64,000 nucleotides of DNA from Massilia glaciei (GTDB lineage Bacteria > Pseudomonadota > Gammaproteobacteria > Burkholderiales > Burkholderiaceae_D): assembly GCF_003011895.2 (NCBI RefSeq), contig NZ_PXWF02000310.1, positions 1 through 64,000 of the forward strand, written 5' to 3'. The position numbers and the translations under genes are program-made. Within the stretch, counting starts at the first letter, position 1, and the number at the start of each line of letters is the position of its first letter. Positions 29,804-37,149 of the stretch are shown one piece after another. Under the pieces are notes generated by a model. It ran no database searches. It was not told where the DNA came from and worked only from the letters and a program-made list of their open reading frames with translations.

Positions 29804-30154
29804 ATGAAAAACCCATCCAAGTTGTTACTGGCCCTCGCAACCGTCGCTGCGATCCCGATGCTGTCGTTTGCCGCCGAAGGCGCAAACCCCGCCAAGGAAA
29901 GCGCCGGCATCACACAAAAGGCGGCCGCCGAACCCATGGCCGATGGAGAAATCAAGAAAATCGACAAGGACGCCGGCAAGATCACAATCAAGCACGGGCC
30001 TCTGGCGAGCCTCAACATGCCCCCGATGACGATGGTCTTCCGCGTCAAGGATGCCGCCATGCTCGACCAGGTCAAGCCGGGTGACAAGGTCAAATTCAGC
30101 GTCGAGAAACTCAACGGCGCGTTGACCGTGACGGCGTTCGAAGCTGTCAAGTAA
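29804..30154 (+). CDS. cusF: CusF-like periplasmic copper-binding protein
   Basis: AAGGAG precedes the ATG at 29804; the 116-residue product has a Sec signal (cleavage near SFAAEG). The CusF core is GEIKKIDKDAGKITIKHGPL followed by NMPPMTMVFRV. The His and two Met ligands of CusF are retained, but the Trp that stacks on Cu(I) in E. coli CusF (NWPEMTM) is replaced by Met. It should carry Cu(I) in the periplasm and belongs functionally to the copper genes upstream, 178 bases away, with its own ribosome site. Confidence 0.9.
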   Translation: MKNPSKLLLALATVAAIPMLSFAAEGANPAKESAGITQKAAAEPMADGEIKKIDKDAGKITIKHGPLASLNMPPMTMVFRVKDAAMLDQVKPGDKVKFSVEKLNGALTVTAFEAVK

Positions 30155-30300
30155 GGTTGTTGCTGCCGTCAGTCCGATGGCGGCACTTATCAGAAGCGGG
30201 CCCTGGCCGGTTGTGACGACCGCGCACCACCCCATCGATGGCGTCCCCGTTGCCTATCTGCTTGTCGATGCCGTGGGATCAGATAAGCGCTTAGAACAAC

Positions 30301-30336
30301 AAAAAACCCGCCACGCCTCGCGGCGCGCGGGTTTTT
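30301..30336. terminator. Rho-independent terminator, bidirectional
   Basis: AAAAAACCCGC and GCGGGTTTTT form a stem with A- and T-runs on either side, so it can stop transcripts from the copper operon on the plus strand and those leaving the tRNA-like element on the minus strand. Confidence 0.75.
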
Positions 30337-30359
30337 AACGCCAAATGAAACAGAGAAGT

Positions 30360-30445
30360 TGGTGCGGGGTCCAGGGATCGAACCTGGTTATCAGTACTGG
30401 GCTAACATCGGCCGCGGCTGGGCTTTACCAATAAGCGAACCTCGC
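30360..30445 (-). tRNA. tRNA-like element, anticodon not assignable
   Basis: Read on the minus strand this 86-base element has a 7-base acceptor pairing (GCGAGGT with ACCCCGC, one A-C mismatch) with encoded CCA end, a D arm (GCTT-ATTGGTA-AAGC) and a perfect T arm (CCAGG-TTCGATC-CCTGG). The 33 bases between D and T arms do not fold into a normal 5-bp anticodon stem with a 7-base loop in any register I tried, and AGCCCAG occurs twice there, hinting at an internal duplication. It may be a tRNA pseudogene, a class II tRNA with unusual arms, or a tRNA-like RNA. It sits just downstream of the DUF3460 gene on the same strand. Confidence 0.5.
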
Positions 30446-30510
30446 AATTCCATCGTAGTGCAAAATTACCAAAACGCAATAACAATTTCTCAATAAAAAC
30501 AAAGAAAATT

Positions 30511-30723
30511 TCACTCGTAGTAGTACGGCTTGACGGGCACGGCATCCTGGCGTTGTTTGTCGAGCTCGTCGAGGTCGACCCGGTGGTCCCACCAGATGTA
30601 CCAGCCGCGCCTTTGATCCTCCTCCACCTCGGGATGTTCGTCGAGATAGTCGCCGAGGAACTGGTCAAATTCTGATGCGTACGCGGCCCGGTTGATGCGA
30701 TATTTCGCAGGTTTCGGGTTCAT
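30511..30723 (-). CDS. DUF3460 family small protein
   Basis: A textbook AAGGAGG stands before the ATG at 30723. The 70-residue protein has the DUF3460 pattern seen in betaproteobacteria: YASEFDQFLGDYLDEHPEVE, then QRRGWYIWWDH. The function is unknown. The tRNA-like element follows 65 bases downstream on the same strand. Confidence 0.8.
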   Translation of the reverse strand: MNPKPAKYRINRAAYASEFDQFLGDYLDEHPEVEEDQRRGWYIWWDHRVDLDELDKQRQDAVPVKPYYYE

Positions 30724-30842
30724 GGCGCCTCCTTGTGACGTTACTTTGACAGCGCCCAAACGCGCCGGTTCACATGTACGTCCGCGCGGAAATGCCGTAC
30801 CATACCGGCGTCGCCGCACACTTGCCCCAAGCACAGGAAAGA

Positions 30843-31259
30843 ATGAACCAACAGCCACACATCGAGGCACCCGAGGCCGAACCCGCGCCCCGTTTCCGTC
30901 CCTGTCCATGGACCGCGCTCGAGACGGTGCAAGATGTCGAATTGTGGATCGACGAGCACAACCGCAGTTTGCAGGAGCACATCGGCCCGCAGGAAACCGG
31001 TTACGGCGTGTGCTTCACGCTGGCCGAAGGGGGCAACATCTACATGCAAACCAATGGCGACGCGATCATGCTCGATGTCGATCCCGACGCGCAATGGGTG
31101 GCGCCCCTGATCGCCGCGGCCACCCAGAGCCCGCCGCCGCCCGGGCAATCATGGGTGCTGCCGGACGACAAGCTGATCCAACTCGTCATCGGACTGAGCA
31201 GCCTGGTCGCGAGCACCACGCTGGTGGCGGGCCACCGCTTCGGCGGCCGCAAGCGCTAG
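30843..31259 (+). CDS. Hypothetical protein, 138 residues
   Basis: The ATG at 30843 follows AGGAAAG. The product is soluble, with no signal peptide, and has an N-terminal Pro/Glu-rich segment and a mixed alpha/beta middle (TALETVQDVELWIDEHNRSL, YGVCFTLAEGGNIYMQTNGD). It ends in a Gly/Arg-rich tail after a hydrophobic stretch (LIQLVIGLSSLVASTTLVAG) that might insert in a membrane. I do not recognise a family. It is divergent from DUF3460 and closed by a strong terminator. Confidence 0.7.
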   Translation: MNQQPHIEAPEAEPAPRFRPCPWTALETVQDVELWIDEHNRSLQEHIGPQETGYGVCFTLAEGGNIYMQTNGDAIMLDVDPDAQWVAPLIAAATQSPPPPGQSWVLPDDKLIQLVIGLSSLVASTTLVAGHRFGGRKR

Positions 31260-31290
31260 AAACAAGGCAACAAACACGGCCAGCAAACAA

Positions 31291-31327
31291 AAAAGCCGTA
31301 CCCGGCGATGGGTACGGCTTTTGTTTT
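31291..31327. terminator. Rho-independent terminator
   Basis: AAGCCGTACCC-GGCGAT-GGGTACGGCTT is a perfect 11-bp stem with a T-rich tail on the plus strand and an A-run on the other, so it can serve the hypothetical gene and the convergent ETF-QO gene. Confidence 0.9.
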
Positions 31328-31361
31328 GCGGCGGCCCCATAGCGCGCCGCCTACATGCTCA

Positions 31362-33038
31362 TCACATGTTCGGATAGTTCGGACCGCCGCCGCCTTCCGG
31401 CGTGACCCAGACGATGTTCTGGGTCGGATCCTTGATGTCGCAGGTTTTGCAATGCACGCAGTTTTGCGCATTGATCTGCAGGCGGTCCTTGCCTTCGTCC
31501 GTCTTGACGAACTCGTACACGCCGGCCGGGCAATAACGCGCCTCCGGTCCCGCGTAGGTGGCCAGGTTGACGTCGACCGGGATGCTCGCGTTCTTGAGCG
31601 TCAGGTGGACCGGCTGGTCTTCGGCGTGGTTGGTGTTGGAGATGAACACCGACGACATCTTGTCGAACGTGAGCTTGCCATCGGGCTTGGGATAGACGAT
31701 CGGCTGGTAGTTGGCGGCCGGCTTGAGGCATTGGTGGTCGCCGTAGTCGCGGTGCAGGGTCCACGGCGCCTTGCCGCGCAGGATCAATTGGTCGATGCCC
31801 GTCATGATCGAGCCGAGGTACAGGCCCTTAGACAGCCATGGCTTGACGTTGCGCGCCACGTGCAGTTCCTCGTGCAGCCACGAATTTTCGAACGCGACCG
31901 GATAGCTCGCCAGTTCGTCGTGCTGGCGCTGCTCGCCGAGCGCCGTGAACGCCGCTTCGGCGGCCAGCATGCCGGTCTTGATCGCGGCGTGGCTGCCCTT
32001 GATGCGGCTCATGTTCAGGAAGCCGGCGTCGCAACCGATCAGCGCGCCGCCCGGGAACACCAGTTTTGGCAAGGCCTGCAGGCCGCCGGCGGTGATCGCA
32101 CGGGCGCCGTAGGAGATGCGCTTGGCGCCTTCGAAGAAGGTGCTGATCGCCGGATGCGTCTTGTAGCGCTGGAATTCCTCGTACGGCGACAGGTAGGGAT
32201 TGGCGTACGACAGGCCGATCACATAGCCGACCACGACCTGGTTGTTCTCGAGGTGGTACAGGAAGGAGCCGCCGTAGGTGTCCGACTTGAGCGGCCAGCC
32301 GGTGGTGTGGATGACCAGCCCCGGCTTGTGTTTCGCCGGGTCGATCTCCCACAGCTCTTTGATGCCGATGCTGTACGACTGCGGGTCCTTGCCCTTGGCG
32401 AGGTCGTACTTGCTGATCAATTGCTTGCCGAGGTGGCCGCGCGAGCCCTCCGCGAACAGGGTGTACTTGGCGTGCAATTCCATGCCGAGCTGGAAGTCGG
32501 GGCCGGGCTGGCCGTGGCGGTTCACGCCCAGGTTGCCGGTGGCGACGCCCTTGACCGAGCCGTCGTCGTTGTACAGGATTTCGGCGGCCGGGAAGCCGGG
32601 GAAGATCTCGACGCCCAGCGCCTCGGCCTGCTGGCCGAGCCAGCGCGTGACGTTGCCCAGCGAGATGACATAGTTGCCGTGGTTTTCAAAGCAGGCCGGC
32701 ACCATGAAGGCCGGCGTCTGGATCGCTTTGGTTTCGGTCAGGAACAAAATGCGGTCTTCCGTCACCTCGGTGTTGAGCGGGGCGCCGAGCTCCTTCCAGT
32801 TCGGGAACAACTCGTTGAGGGCGCGCGGGTCCATCACCGCGCCCGACAAGATGTGGGCGCCGACCTCTCCGCCTTTTTCGAGCACGCAAACGGCCACTTC
32901 CTGGCCTTTTTCGGCCGCCAGTTGCTTCAGTTTGATGGCCGCCGACAGGCCGGCCGGGCCGCCGCCGACGACGACGACGTCGTATTCCATCGCCTCGCGC
33001 GGGCCGTATTGTTCGAGTAAGTTAGTAGGCTCAGTCAT
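31362..33038 (-). CDS. Electron transfer flavoprotein-ubiquinone oxidoreductase
   Basis: ETF-QO passes electrons from ETF (fatty acid and amino acid oxidation) to ubiquinone at the inner membrane. The 558-residue length fits. Visible are the FAD-binding VVVVGGGPAGLSAAI near residue 22, GAHILSGAVMDPRAL, and the C-terminal 4Fe-4S ligands in RYCPAGVYEF and NCVHCKTCDIKDPTQNI. The ATG at 33038 is preferred because it matches the usual short N-terminus; the frame extends to 33113. It diverges from the SDR gene at 33201. Confidence 0.93.
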   Translation of the reverse strand: MTEPTNLLEQYGPREAMEYDVVVVGGGPAGLSAAIKLKQLAAEKGQEVAVCVLEKGGEVGAHILSGAVMDPRALNELFPNWKELGAPLNTEVTEDRILFLTETKAIQTPAFMVPACFENHGNYVISLGNVTRWLGQQAEALGVEIFPGFPAAEILYNDDGSVKGVATGNLGVNRHGQPGPDFQLGMELHAKYTLFAEGSRGHLGKQLISKYDLAKGKDPQSYSIGIKELWEIDPAKHKPGLVIHTTGWPLKSDTYGGSFLYHLENNQVVVGYVIGLSYANPYLSPYEEFQRYKTHPAISTFFEGAKRISYGARAITAGGLQALPKLVFPGGALIGCDAGFLNMSRIKGSHAAIKTGMLAAEAAFTALGEQRQHDELASYPVAFENSWLHEELHVARNVKPWLSKGLYLGSIMTGIDQLILRGKAPWTLHRDYGDHQCLKPAANYQPIVYPKPDGKLTFDKMSSVFISNTNHAEDQPVHLTLKNASIPVDVNLATYAGPEARYCPAGVYEFVKTDEGKDRLQINAQNCVHCKTCDIKDPTQNIVWVTPEGGGGPNYPNM

Positions 33039-33200
33039 GGTCTCATCTTGGATGGTGGAAAATTTAAGCACGAGTGTGCGTCTTTTTGCCGGTGTTTGCA
33101 ACTTTGGCGACATTTTACGGGCATTATTAGATGTCGCCGTCTAATACTGGCGAATTGTGTAATGATTGCGGTTTCGTTGGTACCAGAGAGGGAGTCGACC

Positions 33201-33977
33201 GTGGGCATTGAAGTCAACTATGAAGGAAAAATCGCACTCATCACCGGCGCCTCGAGCGGACTCGGCGCCCGTTTCGCCAAGGCCCTCGCGGGCGCCGGTG
33301 CCCAAGTCGTGCTGGCGTCGCGCCGCACCGACCTGCTCAAGGAATTGCGCGCCGAGATCGAAGCCGACGGCGGCGCCGCCCACGTCGTCTCGCTCGACGT
33401 GACCGATATCGCCAGCATCAAGTCGGCCATCGCGCACGCCGAAACCGAGGCCGGTCCGATCGACATCCTGGTCAATAATTCGGGCGTCTCTACGACCCAG
33501 CGCCTGATCGACGTCACCCCCGAAGACTACGCCTACATGATGGACACCAACCTGCGCGGCGCCTTTTTCGTGGCCCAGCAGACCGCGAAACGCATGATCG
33601 CGCGCGCCAAGGGCGACCCAAAAAAACAACACCGCATCATCAACATCGCCTCCGTGGCGGGCTTGCGCGTGCTGCCGCAGATCGGCGTCTACTGCATGAG
33701 CAAGGCCGGCGTGATCCAGATGACCAAGGCGATGGCGGTCGAGTGGGGCAAATACGGCATCAACGTCAACGCGATCTGCCCGGGCTATATTTCGACCGAA
33801 ATCAACGAGGATTATTTCCTCACCGAGCAGGGCCGCAAGTTGATCGACATGCTGCCGCGCAAGCGCGCCGGCAAGCCCGAAGACCTCGACGGCCTGCTGC
33901 TGCTGCTCGCGGCCGAGGAGACCCATTTCATCAACGGCGCCATCATCACGGCCGACGACGGGATGACCGCGCAGTGA
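33201..33977 (+). CDS. Short-chain dehydrogenase/reductase (SDR)
   Basis: A GTG at 33201 behind GAGGGAG gives 258 residues; an in-frame ATG at 33162 has no ribosome site. Classical SDR features are the TGASSGLG cofactor loop, NNSG, the catalytic Ser in NIASVAG, YCMSKAG with Tyr and Lys, and a C-terminal GAIITADDGM. The overlap with a thioesterase and divergence from ETF-QO suggest acyl-CoA or fatty-acid metabolism, possibly a 3-hydroxyacyl-CoA or 3-ketoacyl step (inference). Confidence 0.88.
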   Translation: MGIEVNYEGKIALITGASSGLGARFAKALAGAGAQVVLASRRTDLLKELRAEIEADGGAAHVVSLDVTDIASIKSAIAHAETEAGPIDILVNNSGVSTTQRLIDVTPEDYAYMMDTNLRGAFFVAQQTAKRMIARAKGDPKKQHRIINIASVAGLRVLPQIGVYCMSKAGVIQMTKAMAVEWGKYGINVNAICPGYISTEINEDYFLTEQGRKLIDMLPRKRAGKPEDLDGLLLLLAAEETHFINGAIITADDGMTAQ

Positions 33978-34474
33978 GCGAAACGCCGGCCGAAGGGGCG
34001 GGGCGGGTCCACAAGCTGGTCCATTCGATGCGCATGCCGATCCGCTGGGGCGACATGGACGCGATGGGCCATGTCAACAACACGGTCTATTTCCGCTATA
34101 TCGAGCAGGCCCGCATCTCGTGGTTCGACCAGATCGCCTGCGCGCCCGATCCGGCCGGGACCGGCCCCGTCATCGTCAACGCCCATTGCTCGTTTCTCAA
34201 GCAACTCAAATATCCGGGCGAGATCGAGGTGCGCACCCTGGTCGGCGCCGCCGGGCGTTCGAGCTTCGAGATGAGCCACGAAATCCGGCTCGTCGACGCC
34301 GCCGGCGCGCCCGGCCAGCTGCACGCCCACGGCGGCGCCAAGGTGGTCTGGGTTAATTTTCCGGCCGAAAAATCGGTCCCGCTGCCCGAGGCGCTGCGCG
34401 CCCTGCTGGCCCCGGATGGCGGCGCCCCAGCCGCCGTTCCCACAACTGTTGTGCCGGACCAAAACCGATCCTAA
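33974..34474 (+). CDS. Hotdog-fold acyl-CoA thioesterase (YbgC/4HBT type)
   Basis: The GTG overlaps the SDR stop by four bases, so the two are translationally coupled. The 166 residues have the 4HBT thioesterase signature RWGDMDAMGHVNNTVYFRY, with the catalytic Asp, and a second conserved stretch HCSFLKQLKYPGEIEVRT. The C-terminal 20 residues are Ala/Pro-rich and probably disordered. It hydrolyses acyl-CoA thioesters of unknown chain type. Confidence 0.88.
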   Translation: MSETPAEGAGRVHKLVHSMRMPIRWGDMDAMGHVNNTVYFRYIEQARISWFDQIACAPDPAGTGPVIVNAHCSFLKQLKYPGEIEVRTLVGAAGRSSFEMSHEIRLVDAAGAPGQLHAHGGAKVVWVNFPAEKSVPLPEALRALLAPDGGAPAAVPTTVVPDQNRS

Positions 34475-34488
34475 GTAAAAAGCATTCC

Positions 34489-34520
34489 TTTACAGAACGC
34501 CAGCTCCCTTCACTTATAAT
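34489..34520 (+). promoter_or_regulatory. Candidate promoter of the aryl polyene operon
   Basis: A perfect TATAAT at 34515-34520 lies 48 bases before the first gene of the cluster. The best -35 match, TTTACA at 34489, is 20 bases away, which is long, so an activator or a different -35 is likely. Confidence 0.4.
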
Positions 34521-34567
34521 GCAGTCGTGCATTGGTGCGCGGGCCGTTTGGCGATCGAAACAAGGGA

Positions 34568-35311
34568 ATGCGTGTGGATGGGGTGAGGTTTTCAGTTGCA
34601 AGGCATGCGGCCTGGTCGCCCGGCGTGAGCACGCCCGAGGCCTGGCGCGCGTGGGCGCAGGCGCCGTTCAAGATCGAGGGCACTGCCCAGCCGGCGCTGG
34701 CCAAAATGCCCGCCATGCTGCGCAGGCGCGCCGGCTTCCTCGGAAAAATGGCCCTTGAAGTCGCCTACGACTGCCTCGACGGCCGCAGCGGCGTGCCGAC
34801 CGTGTTTTGCTCGCGCCACGGCGAGGCCGCGCGCGCCATCGAACTGCTCACCGAACTGACCGACGAGATGCCCCTGTCGCCGACCGGTTTCGGCCTCGCC
34901 GTCCACAATGCGAGCGCCGGCCTGTTCTCGATCGCGCGTGCCGACCAGGCCAACCACGTCGCCCTCGCGGCCGGCGCCTGCACGGTCGAACACGCCGTGA
35001 TCGAGGCCTGCGGCATGCTCGCCGACGGCGTCCCGATGGTGCTGCTGGTGGCCTACGACTGTCCGCTGCCGGAGGTGCTGAGCGCGTTCGAGGACTGCGC
35101 CGAGCAGCCCCACGCGTGGGCCTGGCTGATGGTGCCGGCCGGCGCCGGCGCGCTGGCGCTGCACTGGAGCGCCGACGACGCGCCCGGCTTCGCGCCGGAC
35201 CCGACGTCGATGCCGGGCGGGCTCGAGGTGCTGCGCTTCTACATGGGCGGCGCGCCCCGGCTCGAGCGGCGCGACGGCCGTCTGGCGTGGCGCTGGACGC
35301 GCGATGATTGA
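34568..35311 (+). CDS. Aryl polyene chain-length-factor-like ketosynthase half (ApeC type)
   Basis: The 247-residue protein matches the ketosynthase-like N-terminal family (ketoacyl-synt_2) found at the start of aryl polyene clusters: RRAGFLGKMALEVAYDCLDG, FCSRHGEAARAIELLTEL, MPLSPTGFGLAVHNASAGLF, then GACTVEHAVIEACGM at the position of the active-site loop. The C-terminal half with both catalytic His residues is missing, as expected for a chain-length factor that pairs with a full ketosynthase (ApeO type, here at 47280). The start is uncertain, since the ATG at 34568 has AAGGG directly against it. It is the first gene of the cluster and overlaps the next by eight bases. Confidence 0.8.
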   Translation: MRVDGVRFSVARHAAWSPGVSTPEAWRAWAQAPFKIEGTAQPALAKMPAMLRRRAGFLGKMALEVAYDCLDGRSGVPTVFCSRHGEAARAIELLTELTDEMPLSPTGFGLAVHNASAGLFSIARADQANHVALAAGACTVEHAVIEACGMLADGVPMVLLVAYDCPLPEVLSAFEDCAEQPHAWAWLMVPAGAGALALHWSADDAPGFAPDPTSMPGGLEVLRFYMGGAPRLERRDGRLAWRWTRDD

Positions 35312-36077
35312 GCTGGCCGGGCGCGGCTGGCGCGTGTTCGCCACCGGTTTGAGCTTCGCCTTGTTCGGGCTCGCCGGAATGCTGCTCGGCCTGGTCGTGC
35401 TGCCGCTGCTGTCGCTCGGCGTGCGCGGGCGCGAGCGCCGCAGCGCCACCACGCGCACCGTGATCCGGCACACGTTCCGCTTGTTTGTCGCGACCATGCG
35501 CGCGCTGGGCGTGCTGCGCTACCGCCTGAGCGGCTTCGAGCGGCTCGAGCGCGAGGGCATGCTGATCCTGGCCAACCACCCGACGCTGATCGACACGGTG
35601 TTCCTGATGGCCTTCGTCAAGCGCGCCGATTGCATCATCAAGGGCGCGTTGTGGCAGAATTTTTTCATGGGGCGGGTGCTGCGCGCGGCCGGCTACATCA
35701 ACAACGACCAGGGTCCGCAACTGGTCGAGGCATGCATCGCCTCGCTGCGCGCCGGGAACAACCTGATCATTTTCCCGGAGGGCACGCGCACCCCGGCCGG
35801 CGGCGCGCTCGCGTTTTTGCGCGGGGCGGCCAACATCGCCGTGCGCGGCGCGCGCCCGATCACGCCGGCCGTGATCCGCTGCGAGCCGCCCGCGCTGGGC
35901 AAGGAGGGGCGCTGGTGGAGGGTGCCGCCGCGGCGCGTCATGTTCACCATCGACGTGCACGAGGATATCGCCGCGCACCAGTTCCGCGGCGCGGGCCAGT
36001 CGGACGTCATGGCTGCGCGTCATTTGACGCAGCAGCTCCAAGAGTATTTCACAAAAGAGAGCCAACGCTATGCTTGA
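35304..36077 (+). CDS. Lysophospholipid-type acyltransferase of APE cluster
   Basis: The 257-residue membrane-associated enzyme has an N-terminal hydrophobic helix (about 8-38) and the PlsC signatures NHPTLID (an H-x4-D catalytic motif) and IIFPEGTRTP. In aryl polyene clusters such enzymes are thought to attach the polyene or a fatty acid to the lipid anchor. It overlaps both neighbours (8 bases each), in line with tight operon packing. Confidence 0.85.
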   Translation: MIELAGRGWRVFATGLSFALFGLAGMLLGLVVLPLLSLGVRGRERRSATTRTVIRHTFRLFVATMRALGVLRYRLSGFERLEREGMLILANHPTLIDTVFLMAFVKRADCIIKGALWQNFFMGRVLRAAGYINNDQGPQLVEACIASLRAGNNLIIFPEGTRTPAGGALAFLRGAANIAVRGARPITPAVIRCEPPALGKEGRWWRVPPRRVMFTIDVHEDIAAHQFRGAGQSDVMAARHLTQQLQEYFTKESQRYA

Positions 36078-36324
36078 ACAAGAAGTCAAAGAACTCATCA
36101 TCGACGTGCTGCAGCTCGAAGACATCGGCGCCGCCGACATCGACAGCGAGGCGCCGTTGTTCGTCGACGGCCTCGGGCTCGACTCGATCGACGCCCTCGA
36201 AATCGGCGTGGCGCTGCAAAAGCGCTATGGCATCACCTTGTCGGCCGAGTCGGACGACACGCGCCGCCACTTCGCATCGGTGCGCGCGCTGTCGGCGCTG
36301 ATCGAAGCCACCCGCAAGAAGTAA
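36070..36324 (+). CDS. Acyl carrier protein 1 of APE cluster (ApeE type)
   Basis: This 84-residue carrier protein has the phosphopantetheine attachment serine in LGLDSIDALEIG (about Ser40). The growing polyene is carried on such proteins. It needs activation by a phosphopantetheinyl transferase, which the cluster encodes at 50902. It overlaps the acyltransferase and is followed 10 bases later by a second carrier. Confidence 0.9.
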   Translation: MLEQEVKELIIDVLQLEDIGAADIDSEAPLFVDGLGLDSIDALEIGVALQKRYGITLSAESDDTRRHFASVRALSALIEATRKK

Positions 36325-36334
36325 CGGAGCCGCC

Positions 36335-36598
36335 ATGCTAGCAACAAGTACGATGGACGCCGAACAACGGTTCACGCTGGTGGCCGACCTGCTGGCCGAG
36401 ATGTTCGAGCTCGAGCGCGGCGCGCTGCGCCTCGAGTCGAACCTGTACGCCGATCTCGACATCGACAGCATCGACGCGGTCGACCTGGCCGTGCGGCTCA
36501 AGCAGATGACCGGCAAGGGCTTGCAGCCCGAGGTGTTCAAGACCATCCGCACCATCGGCGACGTGGTCGCCGCGCTGGGACCGGAGCGATCGACATAA
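36335..36598 (+). CDS. Acyl carrier protein 2 of APE cluster (ApeF type)
   Basis: The 87-residue protein shows the carrier site DLDIDSIDAVDLAVRL (about Ser47). The paired, divergent carriers are a hallmark of aryl polyene clusters, where they may divide starter loading and chain elongation between them. A membrane-protein gene follows directly. Confidence 0.9.
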   Translation: MLATSTMDAEQRFTLVADLLAEMFELERGALRLESNLYADLDIDSIDAVDLAVRLKQMTGKGLQPEVFKTIRTIGDVVAALGPERST

Positions 36599-36636
36599 AA
36601 AGCCCCCTGTGGACCGCGCTCGCGGTCGTCCTCACC

Positions 36637-37149
36637 GTGCTCTACCCGCTCGTCATCTGGTTCGGACAGGGACGGGTCGAGCCGCGCTCGCTGGCCTTGC
36701 TGCTGCTGCTGGCGGCGGCCTCGCGCCTGCCATCGCTTGGTATCAGCGCCGTGGCGCGCTGGTCGGCGCTGGGCGCGCTGGCGCTGGCGGGCGGGGCGGT
36801 CTGGGCCAACGCCATGCTGCCGCTCAAGCTCTATCCGGTGCTGGTCAACGCGGCCCTGCTGGCAGCCTTCGGCTACAGCCTGGTGGCGCCGCCGTCGATG
36901 ATCGAGCGTCTCGCGCGCCTGCGCGAGCCGGACCTGCCGCCGGCGGCGCTCGGCTACACGCGCCGCGTCACCCAGCTCTGGTGCGGTTTTTTCGCCGTCA
37001 ACGGCGCCATCGCGCTGGGCCTGGCCCTGTGGGCCTCGCACGCGGCCTGGTCGCTGTACACGGGCGTCATCGCGTATGCGCTGATGGCTCTTTTGTTCGG
37101 GAGCGAGTATTTGTTCCGGATGCGTTTCAAGCGGCTCCACCATGAGTGA
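36637..37149 (+). CDS. APE cluster integral membrane protein (COG4648 type)
   Basis: The GTG at 36637 gives 170 residues with about five hydrophobic helices (for example LALLLLLAAASRLP, GALALAGGAVWANAML and GVIAYALMALLFG). The frame continues upstream to the ACP stop and encodes more hydrophobic residues but has no standard start there, so the true N-terminus may be a rare codon upstream. Homologues sit at this position in aryl polyene clusters; their role is unknown. The stop overlaps the ligase gene by eight bases. Confidence 0.75.
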   Translation: MLYPLVIWFGQGRVEPRSLALLLLLAAASRLPSLGISAVARWSALGALALAGGAVWANAMLPLKLYPVLVNAALLAAFGYSLVAPPSMIERLARLREPDLPPAALGYTRRVTQLWCGFFAVNGAIALGLALWASHAAWSLYTGVIAYALMALLFGSEYLFRMRFKRLHHE

